The notes: a model not told the origin generated them from the letters alone. 37,635 bases of DNA from Colwellia sp. E2M01 (GCF_018860585.1 NZ_JAHKPR010000069.1:59962-97596), one strand, 5' to 3'. Numbered from the stretch's first letter, positions 29,201-37,540 are shown. Program-made: numbers and translations.

Positions 29201-29583
29201 AGTAACTTTTTACTGGCTTTACGTTTTTTCAGATAAGGCGCTAGCTCTGCTTTTGAGACCGAATCATAAACAAATGGAAATTCTTCTGCGTACTCTTCTA
29301 AAAAGAAGTCAAAAGGATTGATAACCGTTAATTCAGCAACTAAATCTACGGTAAAACTAAATTCAGTGGTGGGTTTATTAAACACTACCCTCGCCTGGTA
29401 ATTTCCAAAAGGATCTTGTTGCCAATTTATATAATGATCTTCGGGAATTATTTTTAAGGAATAACTTTTTATTTTAGTGCGGCTGTGCGGTGCTGGGCGC
29501 AAACGGAATATATGTGGCCCCATATTTACTGAGCGATCGTACTTATACTGAGTATGGTGTGCAATACCAACGGTTATGGTCAT
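26272..29583 (-). CDS. Large transglutaminase-like protein with DUF2126
   Basis: A 1103-residue protein, first gene of the five-gene operon, with a strong Shine-Dalgarno (aagggga). Residues 1-110 are the bacterial-transglutaminase beta domain and 140-270 the transglutaminase core, with Cys181 (GSCRDSAW), His230 (DLHAWTEV) and Asp246 (GLDPTSG). From about 320 to the end is the family-specific DUF2126 region, including HLTMGGEPTFIS, KWYPGEPLPRW, ADGRHTGTGGGNHVTLGG, SYLFSGLFIGPTSQAPR and EFRGFEMPPHE. Parts of this region recall glutamine-synthetase/GCS-type folds, but no function is established. It is cytoplasmic. It probably processes the same unknown product as the neighbouring ligases. Confidence 0.92.
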   Translation of the reverse strand: MTITVGIAHHTQYKYDRSVNMGPHIFRLRPAPHSRTKIKSYSLKIIPEDHYINWQQDPFGNYQARVVFNKPTTEFSFTVDLVAELTVINPFDFFLEEYAEEFPFVYDSVSKAELAPYLKKRKASKKLLELIDSLRPTEKIRSVDYLVSVNQAIYNLVGYGIRLEPGVQTPNETVTKKTGSCRDSAWLLVQLFRHLGLASRFVSGYLVQLTSDQKSLDGPSGPEEDFTDLHAWTEVYIPGAGWIGLDPTSGLFAGEGHIPLACTPEPSSAAPVTGGIDDCKSEFSFYNKVTRVHEDPRVTKPYSDPQWAAINRLGQQVDEVYAEEGIHLTMGGEPTFISIDDMEHPQWNTEADGKEKRVLAQNLFVEMNKVFTKGGFTHYGQGKWYPGEPLPRWQYACYWRKDGVALWNDVSLLADPNKDYGLNHKDTKKFAEKLSDKLGLGKKALTTAYEDILYHLWQEGSLPIEPGPKDSKLVDAMSRKGFLEKMEQGIENPVGYVLPLQWNTGKNCWQSCTWEFKRGHCFLLPGESPLGYRLPLDSLEWTDNIIDRDPFDIPETFAKSKKLKKGFIGKEMIKTAMALEVREGRLYIFMPPTSHFEQYLGLLTEVESVAKELKMPLVIEGYSPPKDSRVEKYAVTPDPGVIEVNIHPSISWNQLVERTTTLYGLAKQARLGTDKFMADGRHTGTGGGNHVTLGGETPDQSPFLRRPDILRSFITYWQHHPGLSYLFSGLFIGPTSQAPRVDEARDEILYELEIAFSHMPEGEVPEPWLVDRLLRNLLVDLTGNTHRAEFCIDKLYSPDSSTGRLGIVEFRGFEMPPHEQMSLVQMVLLRTLLAWFWKKPYHKPLVRWGTELHDKFLLPQYVENDLAEICRDLQQSGFPFQLSWLDPFFEFRFPVCGTRELDNVTLELRTAIEPWHVLGEEATGSGTARYVDSSLERVQLKVTGAISDRYAVTCNGRRVPLKKVKGKAIDEQVAGIRYRAWQPPTALHPTIGVHAPLTFDLIDTWEGRSLGGFVYHVSHAGGRNPESLPVNAFEAEGRRVARFWEHGHSASLQASSLPPWSPSTMTRSFNSAETVSDFVVPEEESINADYPHTLDLRRQPAFK

Positions 29584-30067
29584 CGATTAATTCCCCTTTG
29601 AAATATAAAGCAGCGTCTTATATATAACATGCAATATGTTATTCACTAGCATACTCTAGTTTAGCAAGAAGTATTCCATTAAAATTTTATGACTTAATCG
29701 TCAATATTCATCTAAAAACAAAAAAATAGCTTCTTTTAACAAAGTTTATAACTGGTATATCGTAATTCACTTTTCTTTTGGTGCGTTGAACGCACCAAAA
29801 TAGCACTTAAAACTAAAAGCTGTTGATTGCTAATGACTTTAAGAAGCTTTAAAAAATAGTTCATAATAAAGCTAATGAGAAGCCATGTAGAAGTGTTATA
29901 GTAGCGCCTTATTCGTGCTTTAAAGATACTTTGTTATTCGTATTTTCCTCCTTTTCTTATCAAGAATTAAAAAGGAAAATATAACAGTAATAGAAAAGAC
30001 ACAAATTATCTCCAATGCTTGAAAAGGCATCGTCAGTTCAATCCAATCTAACCTAGGATATTTTATA
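29584..30067. other. Divergent regulatory region of the transglutaminase operon and SHOCT gene
   Basis: About 480 AT-rich bases hold no reading frame. The one outstanding element is the 25-bp palindrome at 29776-29800. Near 29941-29978 attttcctccttttc and aaaaaggaaaat could fold into a leader hairpin of the SHOCT gene. Promoters could not be chosen with confidence. Confidence 0.5.
29776..29800. promoter_or_regulatory. Perfect 25-bp palindrome, candidate operator
   Basis: ttttggtgcgtt and aacgcaccaaaa are exact reverse complements around a single central base. It is about 190 bases upstream of the transglutaminase operon and 270 upstream of the SHOCT gene. There is no adjoining T-run, which argues against a terminator. 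The regulator is unknown. Confidence 0.5.
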
Positions 30068-30889
30068 ATGCAGAAGTTAACAGACATTGGTGAAAATTTA
30101 GTTGCACAGATCAGTGGTCGATACGGATTAAGTCGTGAAGCAATTATTCATATGATGGTAGCTATTAATAATGGCGGCGGTTCAATGGCACAATTCAGCT
30201 GTTCTGAGCTTGGTGGCTCAGGACAATGGATGCGTGGTGGCATGACTATGGTTGGCGATATGTTCAATAGCGGTCTGAAAAATACCGTTGATAATTTATG
30301 TAATGAATTGTCTACCATGTTAAGTAACAATCAAATTTTTCCTATTGTTGCTGCTGGTACACCTGAAAGTAATCAATGGTGGCCAACAGACTTAGGTAGC
30401 CCTTTTAGTAGCGGTGCACAAAACAATACTCGTTACGCCATATTTCCTAACCGTTTAGCTGTTGAGTTAAATGGTCAAATATCAGTATATGACACATTAG
30501 ATCATAATATTGGTGGTACAGGTCAGCAGCAAGGTAATAATGCAACGCTAACTTTTACTAGCCAATGGGGTAATGTCGATTTAACCTCGTTACCTCTTGT
30601 TTCAGGTCAGGGGCAACAAGCACCGCAACATGATATGTCAGATAGCAATACTAATAATACTGCGCAAAACACAGAAACAAATGAAACAGCTCCCGTCATT
30701 AATCAAGAGCCATCGATGGCAGAAGAGTTGTCATTGCAACAAAACAATACTAACAGTGAAATCAATACTGTTTATTCTGTGACAGAAACACTCGATATTA
30801 TAGAAAAATTAGCTAAATTGCGTGATTTAGGCGCACTCACTGATGATGAATATAATTTAAAAAAATCTGATTTGTTAAAACGTATTTAA
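30068..30889 (+). CDS. SHOCT domain-containing protein
   Basis: A 273-residue protein with aggatattttata before the ATG. The N-terminal half (1-165) is a conserved domain seen in many proteobacteria, with GRYGLSREAI, a glycine-rich AQFSCSELGGSGQWMRGGMTMVGDMFN core (about 41-67) and WWPTDLGSPFSSGAQNNTRYAIFP. A Gln/Asn/Glu-rich linker (about 180-235) leads to a C-terminal SHOCT motif (about 245-273; KLAKLRDLGALTDDEY), a short helical hairpin often found at protein ends and thought to mediate oligomerisation. No signal peptide or membrane segment is seen. Function is unknown. It is divergent from the transglutaminase operon. Confidence 0.8.
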   Translation: MQKLTDIGENLVAQISGRYGLSREAIIHMMVAINNGGGSMAQFSCSELGGSGQWMRGGMTMVGDMFNSGLKNTVDNLCNELSTMLSNNQIFPIVAAGTPESNQWWPTDLGSPFSSGAQNNTRYAIFPNRLAVELNGQISVYDTLDHNIGGTGQQQGNNATLTFTSQWGNVDLTSLPLVSGQGQQAPQHDMSDSNTNNTAQNTETNETAPVINQEPSMAEELSLQQNNTNSEINTVYSVTETLDIIEKLAKLRDLGALTDDEYNLKKSDLLKRI

Positions 30890-30932
30890 TACATAATAAA
30901 TACATAGTTACCCTAAATTATAATATTATTGC

Positions 30933-30971
30933 CCCCTTAGATGTAAGCTAAAATGCCTTATAGCTAAGGGG
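30933..30971 (+). terminator. Stem-loop between the SHOCT and metallopeptidase genes
   Basis: ccccttag (30933-30940) pairs with ctaagggg (30964-30971), with a smaller inner taag/ctta stem. The following ttattt is a poor T-run, so it may terminate only partly or protect the upstream mRNA end. Confidence 0.45.
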
Positions 30972-31013
30972 TTATTTAAACCTGTTTATTCCCTTATTTA
31001 ACTCGAAACCCAA

Positions 31014-32189
31014 ATGAAAACATTTCAATGTAATTGCAAAGATAAGCTTATTTTATTTTTTGAAAGTAGCCATTGCCTTTCCTGCGGTCGAGCCGTTGGT
31101 ATTGACGATAACTTTGATCAAGTTGAACCTTATGAATTTGATGAAAGTACTGGCTTTTATTATAAAAAGGCTTACCCCAAAGTTCACTATCAAAAATGTG
31201 ATAATAATGCCAAATACCAAGTGTGCAATGGCATGGTTAACATTAACACTCACGCATTAGTAGAAGAAGACGATGATGATGCTGAAGTTTTATGTTTTGC
31301 CTGTCGTTTTAATGTAACGGTGCCAAACTTAAATATTAAAGAGCATATTCCGTTGTGGCGTAAAATGGAAACCGCAAAACGACGAGCTTTGTATACCTTA
31401 AAAGTATTGCCAGTGCCTTTACGTAATACAACACAAGACGCTGACAATGGTTTAAGTTTTGACTTTATCACCGATAGAGATGTAAACGATCACTTTACTA
31501 GCCAGTTACCTTACCATGAAACAGTTTTCACAGGACATGACTGTGGCCATATTACCATTAATTTAGCCGAAGCAGACGATGTTGCTCGCTCGCAAACACA
31601 ACTAGCCATGGGCGAAAATTACCGAACCTTACTGGGACATTTTCGTCATGAATTAGGTCATTATTACTTTGATCAATTAATTACTCCTTCACCATCAAAA
31701 CATGAGCTTTGCAAACAATATTTTGGAGATGACGCCTTAGATTATCAGGCGGCACTAAAGCACCATTATGAAAATGGTGCGCCGGCTAATTGGGAGCAAA
31801 CTTTTATTAGTAGTTACGCAACAATGCACCCGTTTGAAGATTGGGCTGAAACCTGGGCGCATTACATGCATATTATAGACACCCTTGAAACAGCCAAAAA
31901 CTTTGAATTTAATGCTGCGATATCTGATGCTGAAAAAGATGAAAACGACACTGAAAAATTATGCTTACCACAAGGCAGACAATATTTTTCTTCGCAAACC
32001 TCAATCACTGAAATTTTAGAAGAGTGGATGAAATTATCAGTGATCTTAAACTCACTCAATAGAAGTATGGGCCTACCTGATGCCTACCCTTTTGTGTTAA
32101 CCGATGCAGTACGTAAAAAGCTAGGCTTTATACATCACGCTATTCATAATCACTTAGATAGTTTGGCTGACTTAGAAGACAATAGTTAA
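31014..32189 (+). CDS. Zinc-ribbon putative zinc-binding metallopeptidase
   Basis: A 391-residue soluble protein. The N-terminal 100 residues are rich in paired cysteines: Cys6/Cys8, Cys21/Cys24, Cys62/Cys71 and Cys94/Cys97, a zinc-ribbon arrangement. The C-terminal part has the zincin motif HELGH (212-216) and, about 60 residues on, HPFEDWAETWAHY, where Glu275 or Glu279 could be the third zinc ligand as in gluzincins. This is the family annotated as putative zinc-binding metallo-peptidase (former DUF2248 zinc ribbon plus a peptidase-like domain). No substrate is known and there is no signal peptide. Its place beside the transglutaminase/ATP-grasp operon suggests it may hydrolyse the same product. 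Confidence 0.85.
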   Translation: MKTFQCNCKDKLILFFESSHCLSCGRAVGIDDNFDQVEPYEFDESTGFYYKKAYPKVHYQKCDNNAKYQVCNGMVNINTHALVEEDDDDAEVLCFACRFNVTVPNLNIKEHIPLWRKMETAKRRALYTLKVLPVPLRNTTQDADNGLSFDFITDRDVNDHFTSQLPYHETVFTGHDCGHITINLAEADDVARSQTQLAMGENYRTLLGHFRHELGHYYFDQLITPSPSKHELCKQYFGDDALDYQAALKHHYENGAPANWEQTFISSYATMHPFEDWAETWAHYMHIIDTLETAKNFEFNAAISDAEKDENDTEKLCLPQGRQYFSSQTSITEILEEWMKLSVILNSLNRSMGLPDAYPFVLTDAVRKKLGFIHHAIHNHLDSLADLEDNS

Positions 32190-32222
32190 TATTGATAAAA
32201 AATTTTAAGATAAGTCACACAA

Positions 32223-32256
32223 AAAAACCTGTTACGTTAATTCGTAACAGGTTTTT
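32223..32256. terminator. Bidirectional terminator
   Basis: The stem aaaacctgttacg / cgtaacaggtttt has a six-base loop and is flanked by A- and T-runs. It can end the metallopeptidase gene (plus) and the small gene at 32335 (minus). Confidence 0.9.
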
Positions 32257-32334
32257 ATTTTGAATAATCGTTTTTTATCAAATACCAACAATACTGGTAA
32301 AAGCGCTACCATGAACAAATTAATTTATTGTGAC

Positions 32335-32586
32335 TTAGTGATAATTCCAACCGAGGTATAATTCATTGCTTAGTTGAGCTGCTGCGCCCTGCTCTTGTAT
32401 TAGTTCATTGCGGTTTGTAGAAATAAAAATATCTATTGGCGTGTCAGCGATGAATGCTGTAATAGTTGTATCTGTATCATTAGTTATATTATTAATTTGC
32501 ACATTGTTTACCGTTACTGCAAATTGCTCTTGCATCACCGCCATCACTTTATTTTTTTGCACGTCATTGCTTCTTATCATATTCAT
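32335..32586 (-). CDS. Small protein of unknown function
   Basis: An 83-residue protein that I do not recognise. The start at 32586 (MNMIRSNDVQ) is chosen because ggag lies six bases before it; the frame stays open for 33 more bases upstream without a Shine-Dalgarno. It is polar and threonine/asparagine-rich (VNNITNDTDTTITAFIADT, about 28-46), has no membrane segment, and looks like a small alpha/beta protein with a predicted helix at each end. It is followed by a shared bidirectional terminator and lies divergent from ybiT. The good ribosome-binding site and terminator argue that it is real. Confidence 0.6.
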   Translation of the reverse strand: MNMIRSNDVQKNKVMAVMQEQFAVTVNNVQINNITNDTDTTITAFIADTPIDIFISTNRNELIQEQGAAAQLSNELYLGWNYH

Positions 32587-32879
32587 TTTTAACTCCATAG
32601 TTACACAAGTTGTCAACAAAATAAATAATGCTTTAATCGCTTGTTATTAAGTACCAGTAAAATGTTTTTAAATGTAGCCTGGTTTTCATCGAGTGCCTGT
32701 TGATGAAGTACTTACTCATTTACATCCACCCTACCTCTTTTAGCCTGACTCCTGTATAATCTCACGCAATATTTTATCGGTAAATTAATTCACTTATTAC
32801 CTAGTTAACATAGTCAATTAACTCGCAAAAGGTTAACTAAGTAGTAAGGCATTAATTTCAACAATCGACGGAACACACT

Positions 32880-34472
32880 ATGCTAGCAGCAAATAATATT
32901 ACCCAACAGTTTGGCGCCAAGCCATTATTCGAAAATATCTCACAAAAATTTGGTGGCGGTAATCGCTACGGTTTAATCGGTGCTAATGGTTGTGGTAAAT
33001 CAACCTTCATGAAAATATTAGGTGGCGATTTAGAGCAAACATCAGGCAATGTTAGCCTTGATACTGGTGAGCGTTTAGGTAAATTACGTCAAGACCAGTT
33101 TGCTTTTGAAGAGTACAGCGTAATTGATACTGTTATTATGGGGCATACTGAACTTTGGGCCGTTAAAGAAGAGCGTGACCGTATTTATGCTTTACCAGAA
33201 ATGAGTGAAGAAGACGGTATGAAAGTTGGCGATTTAGAGTCTGAATACGCTGAGATGGATGGCTACTCTGCCGAAAGCCGCGCTGGTGAATTATTAATGG
33301 GCGTTGGTATTCCTGTTGAGCAGCATTACGGTTTAATGAGTGAAATAGCGCCAGGTTTTAAATTACGTATTCTCCTTGCCCAAGCACTGTTTTCAGATCC
33401 TGATATCTTACTACTCGATGAGCCTACCAACAACTTGGATATTCATACTATTCAATGGCTTGAAGAAACGTTAAATGAACGTGACTCAACTATGATCATC
33501 ATTTCACATGATAGACATTTCTTAAACAGTGTTTGTACTCACATGGCCGATTTAGATTACGGTGAATTACGCGTTTACCCAGGTAATTATGATGAATACA
33601 TGCTTGCTGCTACACAAGCAAGAGCCCGTTTATTAGCTGACAACGCTAAGAAAAAAGCACAAATTGGCGAGTTACAAGCATTCGTTGCACGTTTCTCAGC
33701 AAACGCTTCAAAAGCCAAACAAGCAACTTCACGTGCTAAACAAATAGATAAAATTCAATTAGACGAAGTAAAAGCTTCAAGTCGAAGCAACCCGTTTATT
33801 CGCTTTGAGCAAGAGAAAAAATTATTCCGTAATGCCTTAGTAATGGAAAACGTTAATAAAAGCTTTGAAGATGCACATATTCTAAAAGATATTTCAGCGT
33901 TAATTGAAGTTGGCGAGCGTATTGCTATTATCGGTGAAAACGGTATAGGTAAAACTACCCTATTACGCGCTTTAATGAATGAAGTTGGCTATGAAGCTAA
34001 CTCTGGCGATATTACTTGGTCTGAAAATGTCAACATTGGTTACTACGCGCAAGATCATGAATATGAATTTGCCACCGATATGAACTTATTTGAGTGGATG
34101 AGTCAATGGCGACAACCAACAGACGACGAGCAAGCAGTTCGTGGTTACTTAGGTCGCCTATTATTCTCTGCTGATGATATTAAAAAGAATGTAAGCGTAC
34201 TTTCTGGTGGTGAAAAAGGTCGTATGTTGTTTGGTAAATTAATGATGCAAAAGCCAAACATTTTAATACTCGATGAGCCAACCAACCACATGGATATGGA
34301 ATCAATTGAATCATTAAACATGGCACTTGAAACTTACGAAGGCACCTTATTATTTGTCAGCCATGACCGTGAATTTGTTTCCACCATTGCAACACGTGTT
34401 ATTGAATTAACATCAACAGGTTATGTTGATTTTGCGGGTACTTATGACGAGTACTTAGCGAGCAAAGCATAA
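32880..34472 (+). CDS. ybiT: ABC-F family ATPase YbiT
   Basis: A 530-residue protein of the same length as E. coli YbiT and alike throughout. ABC-F proteins have two ATPase domains, no membrane part, and act on the ribosome E-site. The first Walker A is GANGCGKST (34-42) and the second GENGIGKTT (352-360). The two Walker B/D-loops are [12 protein letters not shown] and [12 protein letters not shown]. The second signature is canonical (LSGGEKGRM), while the first is the degenerate [10 protein letters not shown] that is typical of YbiT. The linker between the domains is lysine-rich ([13 protein letters not shown] then [13 protein letters not shown]). The exact role is uncertain; family members resolve stalled or starved ribosomes. 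It is a single-gene unit with its own terminator. Confidence 0.96.
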   Translation: MLAANNITQQFGAKPLFENISQKFGGGNRYGLIGANGCGKSTFMKILGGDLEQTSGNVSLDTGERLGKLRQDQFAFEEYSVIDTVIMGHTELWAVKEERDRIYALPEMSEEDGMKVGDLESEYAEMDGYSAESRAGELLMGVGIPVEQHYGLMSEIAPGFKLRILLAQALFSDPDILLLDEPTNNLDIHTIQWLEETLNERDSTMIIISHDRHFLNSVCTHMADLDYGELRVYPGNYDEYMLAATQARARLLADNAKKKAQIGELQAFVARFSANASKAKQATSRAKQIDKIQLDEVKASSRSNPFIRFEQEKKLFRNALVMENVNKSFEDAHILKDISALIEVGERIAIIGENGIGKTTLLRALMNEVGYEANSGDITWSENVNIGYYAQDHEYEFATDMNLFEWMSQWRQPTDDEQAVRGYLGRLLFSADDIKKNVSVLSGGEKGRMLFGKLMMQKPNILILDEPTNHMDMESIESLNMALETYEGTLLFVSHDREFVSTIATRVIELTSTGYVDFAGTYDEYLASKA

Positions 34473-34483
34473 ACTATACTGCC

Positions 34484-34517
34484 AACGGTTAATGCCTAAA
34501 TTCATTAACCGTTTTTT
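34484..34517 (+). terminator. Terminator of ybiT
   Basis: The stem aacggttaatg / cattaaccgtt has an eight-base loop and is followed by six T. It lies about 40 bases before the rlmJ start, so rlmJ needs its own promoter or readthrough. Confidence 0.88.
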
Positions 34518-34555
34518 ATTTTGTGCCTATCTGCACTCCCTTTTAAGGAATTACC

Positions 34556-35398
34556 TTGCTTAGTTATCGTCACGCTTTTCATGCTGGCAATTTTGCCGAC
34601 GTATTAAAACACAGTGTTTTATCACTAGTTTTAGATTATATGACCCGTAAAGAAAAAGGCTTTTGTTACATAGACAGTCACTCTGGTGCCGGTATGTATC
34701 AGCTTCGCGATGAATACGCACAAAAAACAGGTGAGTATAAAGAGGGTATTGCTAAAATTATTAATGATAAAGATGCGCCTGAATCACTTGAGCCTTATTT
34801 ATCATTAATCAATAGCCTTAACCGTAATAGTGCTGAACTTGATATTTACCCAGGTTCACCTGGTATTGCTAAAGGTTTTGTACGTCGTCAAGATTCAATC
34901 CATTTATTTGAATTACATCCAACCGATATTACTCACCTTGAAGAGTTCTGTTACCGTTGGAAGAAAGTATTTGTTAAGCAATCAGATGGCTATCAAGGCG
35001 TATTAGGATTATTACCACCACCAAGTAGGCGTGGCGTTGTGTTAATAGATCCGCCTTATGAGCTAAAAGAAGATTATCAAAAAGCAGTAAAAACTATTAT
35101 TAAGGCTTATTCAAAGTTCGCTACCGGTAGCTATATTCTTTGGTACCCTGTGGTTAAACGTGAACTTGTAGAGCAAATGGCACATACCTTTAGTAAAAGT
35201 GATGTGAAAAATGTTTTACAAGTAGAGTTTTGTTTAAGTGATGATACCGAAGAATACGGTATGACAGGTACAGGCTTATTTATTGTGAATCCGCCTTGGC
35301 AATTAGCATCTCAGCTTGAAGAAATATTACCTTATATGAAAGCTAAACTAGGTAGTAATGAATCAAGTTATACCCTTAATCAATTAATTGCCGAATAA
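34556..35398 (+). CDS. rlmJ: 23S rRNA (adenine2030-N6)-methyltransferase RlmJ
   Basis: A 280-residue SAM-dependent methyltransferase that acts on A2030 of 23S rRNA before ribosome assembly. It starts at TTG (34556) with a strong aaggaa seven bases upstream; the protein then begins MLSYRHAFHAGNFADVLKH, exactly the family N-terminus. SAM-site residues are in YIDSHSGAGMY (38-48), and the catalytic motif is DPPYE (165-169; E. coli Asp164). FATGSYILWYPVVKR and TGTGLFIVNPPW are also conserved. Length matches E. coli RlmJ. Confidence 0.97.
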   Translation: MLSYRHAFHAGNFADVLKHSVLSLVLDYMTRKEKGFCYIDSHSGAGMYQLRDEYAQKTGEYKEGIAKIINDKDAPESLEPYLSLINSLNRNSAELDIYPGSPGIAKGFVRRQDSIHLFELHPTDITHLEEFCYRWKKVFVKQSDGYQGVLGLLPPPSRRGVVLIDPPYELKEDYQKAVKTIIKAYSKFATGSYILWYPVVKRELVEQMAHTFSKSDVKNVLQVEFCLSDDTEEYGMTGTGLFIVNPPWQLASQLEEILPYMKAKLGSNESSYTLNQLIAE

Positions 35399-35455
35399 AG
35401 ACTAAGCAAATACTGCCTGAGTAACGACTGACTGTGTACGCCTGATAATAAAAAA

Positions 35456-35519
35456 CGTGTTGTGATTAACTTTGCTAAGTTGCTTTTCAAAGCTACTTTT
35501 TCTGGCTAATTACAACACG
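35456..35519. terminator. Large convergent stem-loop between rlmJ and the gltB-like gene
   Basis: cgtgttgtgatta (35456-35468) pairs with taattacaacacg (35507-35519) with one G-T mismatch. The 38-base interior holds smaller pairings (tttgctaagttgcttttcaaagc). An A-run lies before it and ctttt after it, so it could end both converging genes. Confidence 0.6.
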
Positions 35520-35585
35520 CTTTTCTTTAACACTTAATAAACAGTACGCTTAAAAATAACGCTTAAACTGTTAATTTTCTTGTTA

Positions 35586-37262
35586 TTAATAGTAACTAAA
35601 ATCACGTTCTTTTGGTTTATGAAACTCTGGTGATTTTAAGATGAATAAATCAGCCACATAAAACTGTTCACTACTACTCGACTCCCACCAATGCAGCCAT
35701 GCTTCATCAATATCAAATTTACTAATGAGTGGATCAACAAAAACGTTTTTAGTAATTGGAGCCACCAAACTGCCCATAGACATTTGCGCACCATATGGTG
35801 AGCGGCGTTTTACCATTTGTGGCACTAATTTACTTGGATCATCTAAGCCCATACTGCCAATTAATTCAAAGAAACTTGCTAAAGTATTTTGGTGGAAATA
35901 TTTAACACGTTCACTTTTAACTTCTACATCAATCGCCTTTGCACGAGCAGGATCTTGTGTCGCAATACCGGTCGGACAACGGTTAGTATTACAATGTCTT
36001 GATTGAATACAACCAATAGCTAACATCATGGTACGTGCGGCATTGACAATATCAGCGCCGGCAGCAATTTTTGATAATAAATCAAAACTTGAAGCCGTTT
36101 TACCAGAGGCAATAATTTTAATTTTATCTCGCAGACCTACCCCAATTAGCGCATTATTTACAATGCTTACACCTTCTAAGCAAATTAGTCCTAAACGGTT
36201 AGCAAACTCAACAGGTGCTGCACCTGTACCACCTTCAGCGCCATCAACTGTTATAAAATCAGGGGTAATTCCTGTTTCTAACATAGCTTTACAAATACTT
36301 AAAAACTCTGCTGGGTTACCAATACATAATTTAAAGCCGACCGGTTTACCGCCGCTTAACTCTCTTAATTGTTCAATAAAGGCGAGTAATGCTTTAGGCG
36401 TTGTACATTCAGGGTTTACTGCTGGTGATATACAATCTTTATCTTTGGAAATATGTCGAATACGAGCAATTTCATCGGTAATTTTTGCTTTAGGTAAAAC
36501 ACCACCATGGCCTGGCTTAGCCCCTTGAGACAGTTTAATTTCAATCATTTTAACTTGTGGTAAATGTGCCGTTTTTTTAAAACTTTCTGGTTCAAAACGA
36601 CCGTTTTCATCACGACAACCAAATAAGCCGGTACCTAGCTGCCAAACAATATCACCACCATGTTTTAAATGATAAGGACTTGCCCCACCTTCACCAGTAT
36701 TATGGTAACAACCTGATTTTTTAGCGCCTAAATTAAATGCTTCAATCGCATTATTACTTAATGAGCCAAAACTCATCGCTGATATATTCAAATATGATGC
36801 TAAATAAGGTTGTTTACACTTATCTCCGCCAATCAAGACTTTCTTAGCGGTATCTTTTATGTGTACCGGCGCCAATGAATGCCACAAACTAAGGTAATTA
36901 TCTTCAAGTAGGTTGCGCTGCGTACCAAAAGCAATGGTTGAACGCTCATTTTTAGAGCGACGATAAACTAACGTTCTCTCCTCCCGATTAAACGGCTGCT
37001 CTTCGGTATCATTAGCAATAAAATATTGCTGTACTTCAACACGAAATGACTCTAAAAAATAACGTAAATAAGCCGCAACAGGATAAAGTCTATTTAACGT
37101 ATGGCGACTATACAAAATATCATACAGACCAACAATGCTATAAAGGACGGTAACAATTAGAAAGACTAAGCTAACAATACTTGGGTTATACATATAAAGA
37201 TAACCTGCAGAGAAGTTACCTAAAAAGACAACTAACCAGAGAACTTTTTGCATGATTGTCAT
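35586..37262 (-). CDS. Membrane-anchored FMN-dependent glutamate-synthase-like protein
   Basis: A 558-residue protein corresponding to the FMN/3Fe-4S synthase domain of GltB, without its glutamine amidotransferase and without the C-terminal GXGXG domain. Residues about 5-45 are two hydrophobic segments that should anchor it in the inner membrane. SAMSFGSLS and the TGEGGASPYH stretch begin the TIM barrel, and KPGHGGVLPKAKI and DFITVDGAEGGTGAAP follow. The cysteine triad Cys418, Cys424 and Cys429 (C-x5-C-x4-C) matches the 3Fe-4S site. Start 37262 has aggaaa upstream. Such orphans are annotated as FMN-binding glutamate synthase family. Substrate and electron donor are unknown; NADPH-dependent glutamate synthesis should not be assumed. 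Confidence 0.88.
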   Translation of the reverse strand: MTIMQKVLWLVVFLGNFSAGYLYMYNPSIVSLVFLIVTVLYSIVGLYDILYSRHTLNRLYPVAAYLRYFLESFRVEVQQYFIANDTEEQPFNREERTLVYRRSKNERSTIAFGTQRNLLEDNYLSLWHSLAPVHIKDTAKKVLIGGDKCKQPYLASYLNISAMSFGSLSNNAIEAFNLGAKKSGCYHNTGEGGASPYHLKHGGDIVWQLGTGLFGCRDENGRFEPESFKKTAHLPQVKMIEIKLSQGAKPGHGGVLPKAKITDEIARIRHISKDKDCISPAVNPECTTPKALLAFIEQLRELSGGKPVGFKLCIGNPAEFLSICKAMLETGITPDFITVDGAEGGTGAAPVEFANRLGLICLEGVSIVNNALIGVGLRDKIKIIASGKTASSFDLLSKIAAGADIVNAARTMMLAIGCIQSRHCNTNRCPTGIATQDPARAKAIDVEVKSERVKYFHQNTLASFFELIGSMGLDDPSKLVPQMVKRRSPYGAQMSMGSLVAPITKNVFVDPLISKFDIDEAWLHWWESSSSEQFYVADLFILKSPEFHKPKERDFSYY

Positions 37263-37287
37263 GAAATTTCCTATAAATAATGATGTT

Positions 37288-37455
37288 TATACCAAGTCCG
37301 TTAAATTACTGATCACCTGTACTGGTTAAAATACTTAAATCCTACGTTCCTTTCAATCGCAATAACCAGTTATTACTCAATCAAGCGCCTTGTCTTTAAA
37401 TATTTTCCCTTCGCACAGCTAGACCAGAAAATTATCGGAATTGGTATTACTTAAA
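37288..37455. repeat. Inverted-repeat element, right edge
   Basis: accaagtccgttaaatta (37291-37308) is the exact reverse complement of the first 18 bases of the window. cggaattggtattacttaaa (37436-37455) is the exact reverse complement of 121-140. About 130 non-coding bases lie between. The arms face the opposite way from those of the left element. This supports a dispersed repeat family. Confidence 0.6.
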
Positions 37456-37540
37456 CAATATGTAATCGATGTATAAACCAGATAAATTAATAATATCATT
37501 AATTTATCACTATTGAATACGATAAGCGTATTGCCGCTAT

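Noticed and set aside
29776-29800. NtrC-type operator
   Set aside because: NtrC sites read GCAC...GTGC, whereas this palindrome reads GTGC...GCAC, the opposite arrangement.
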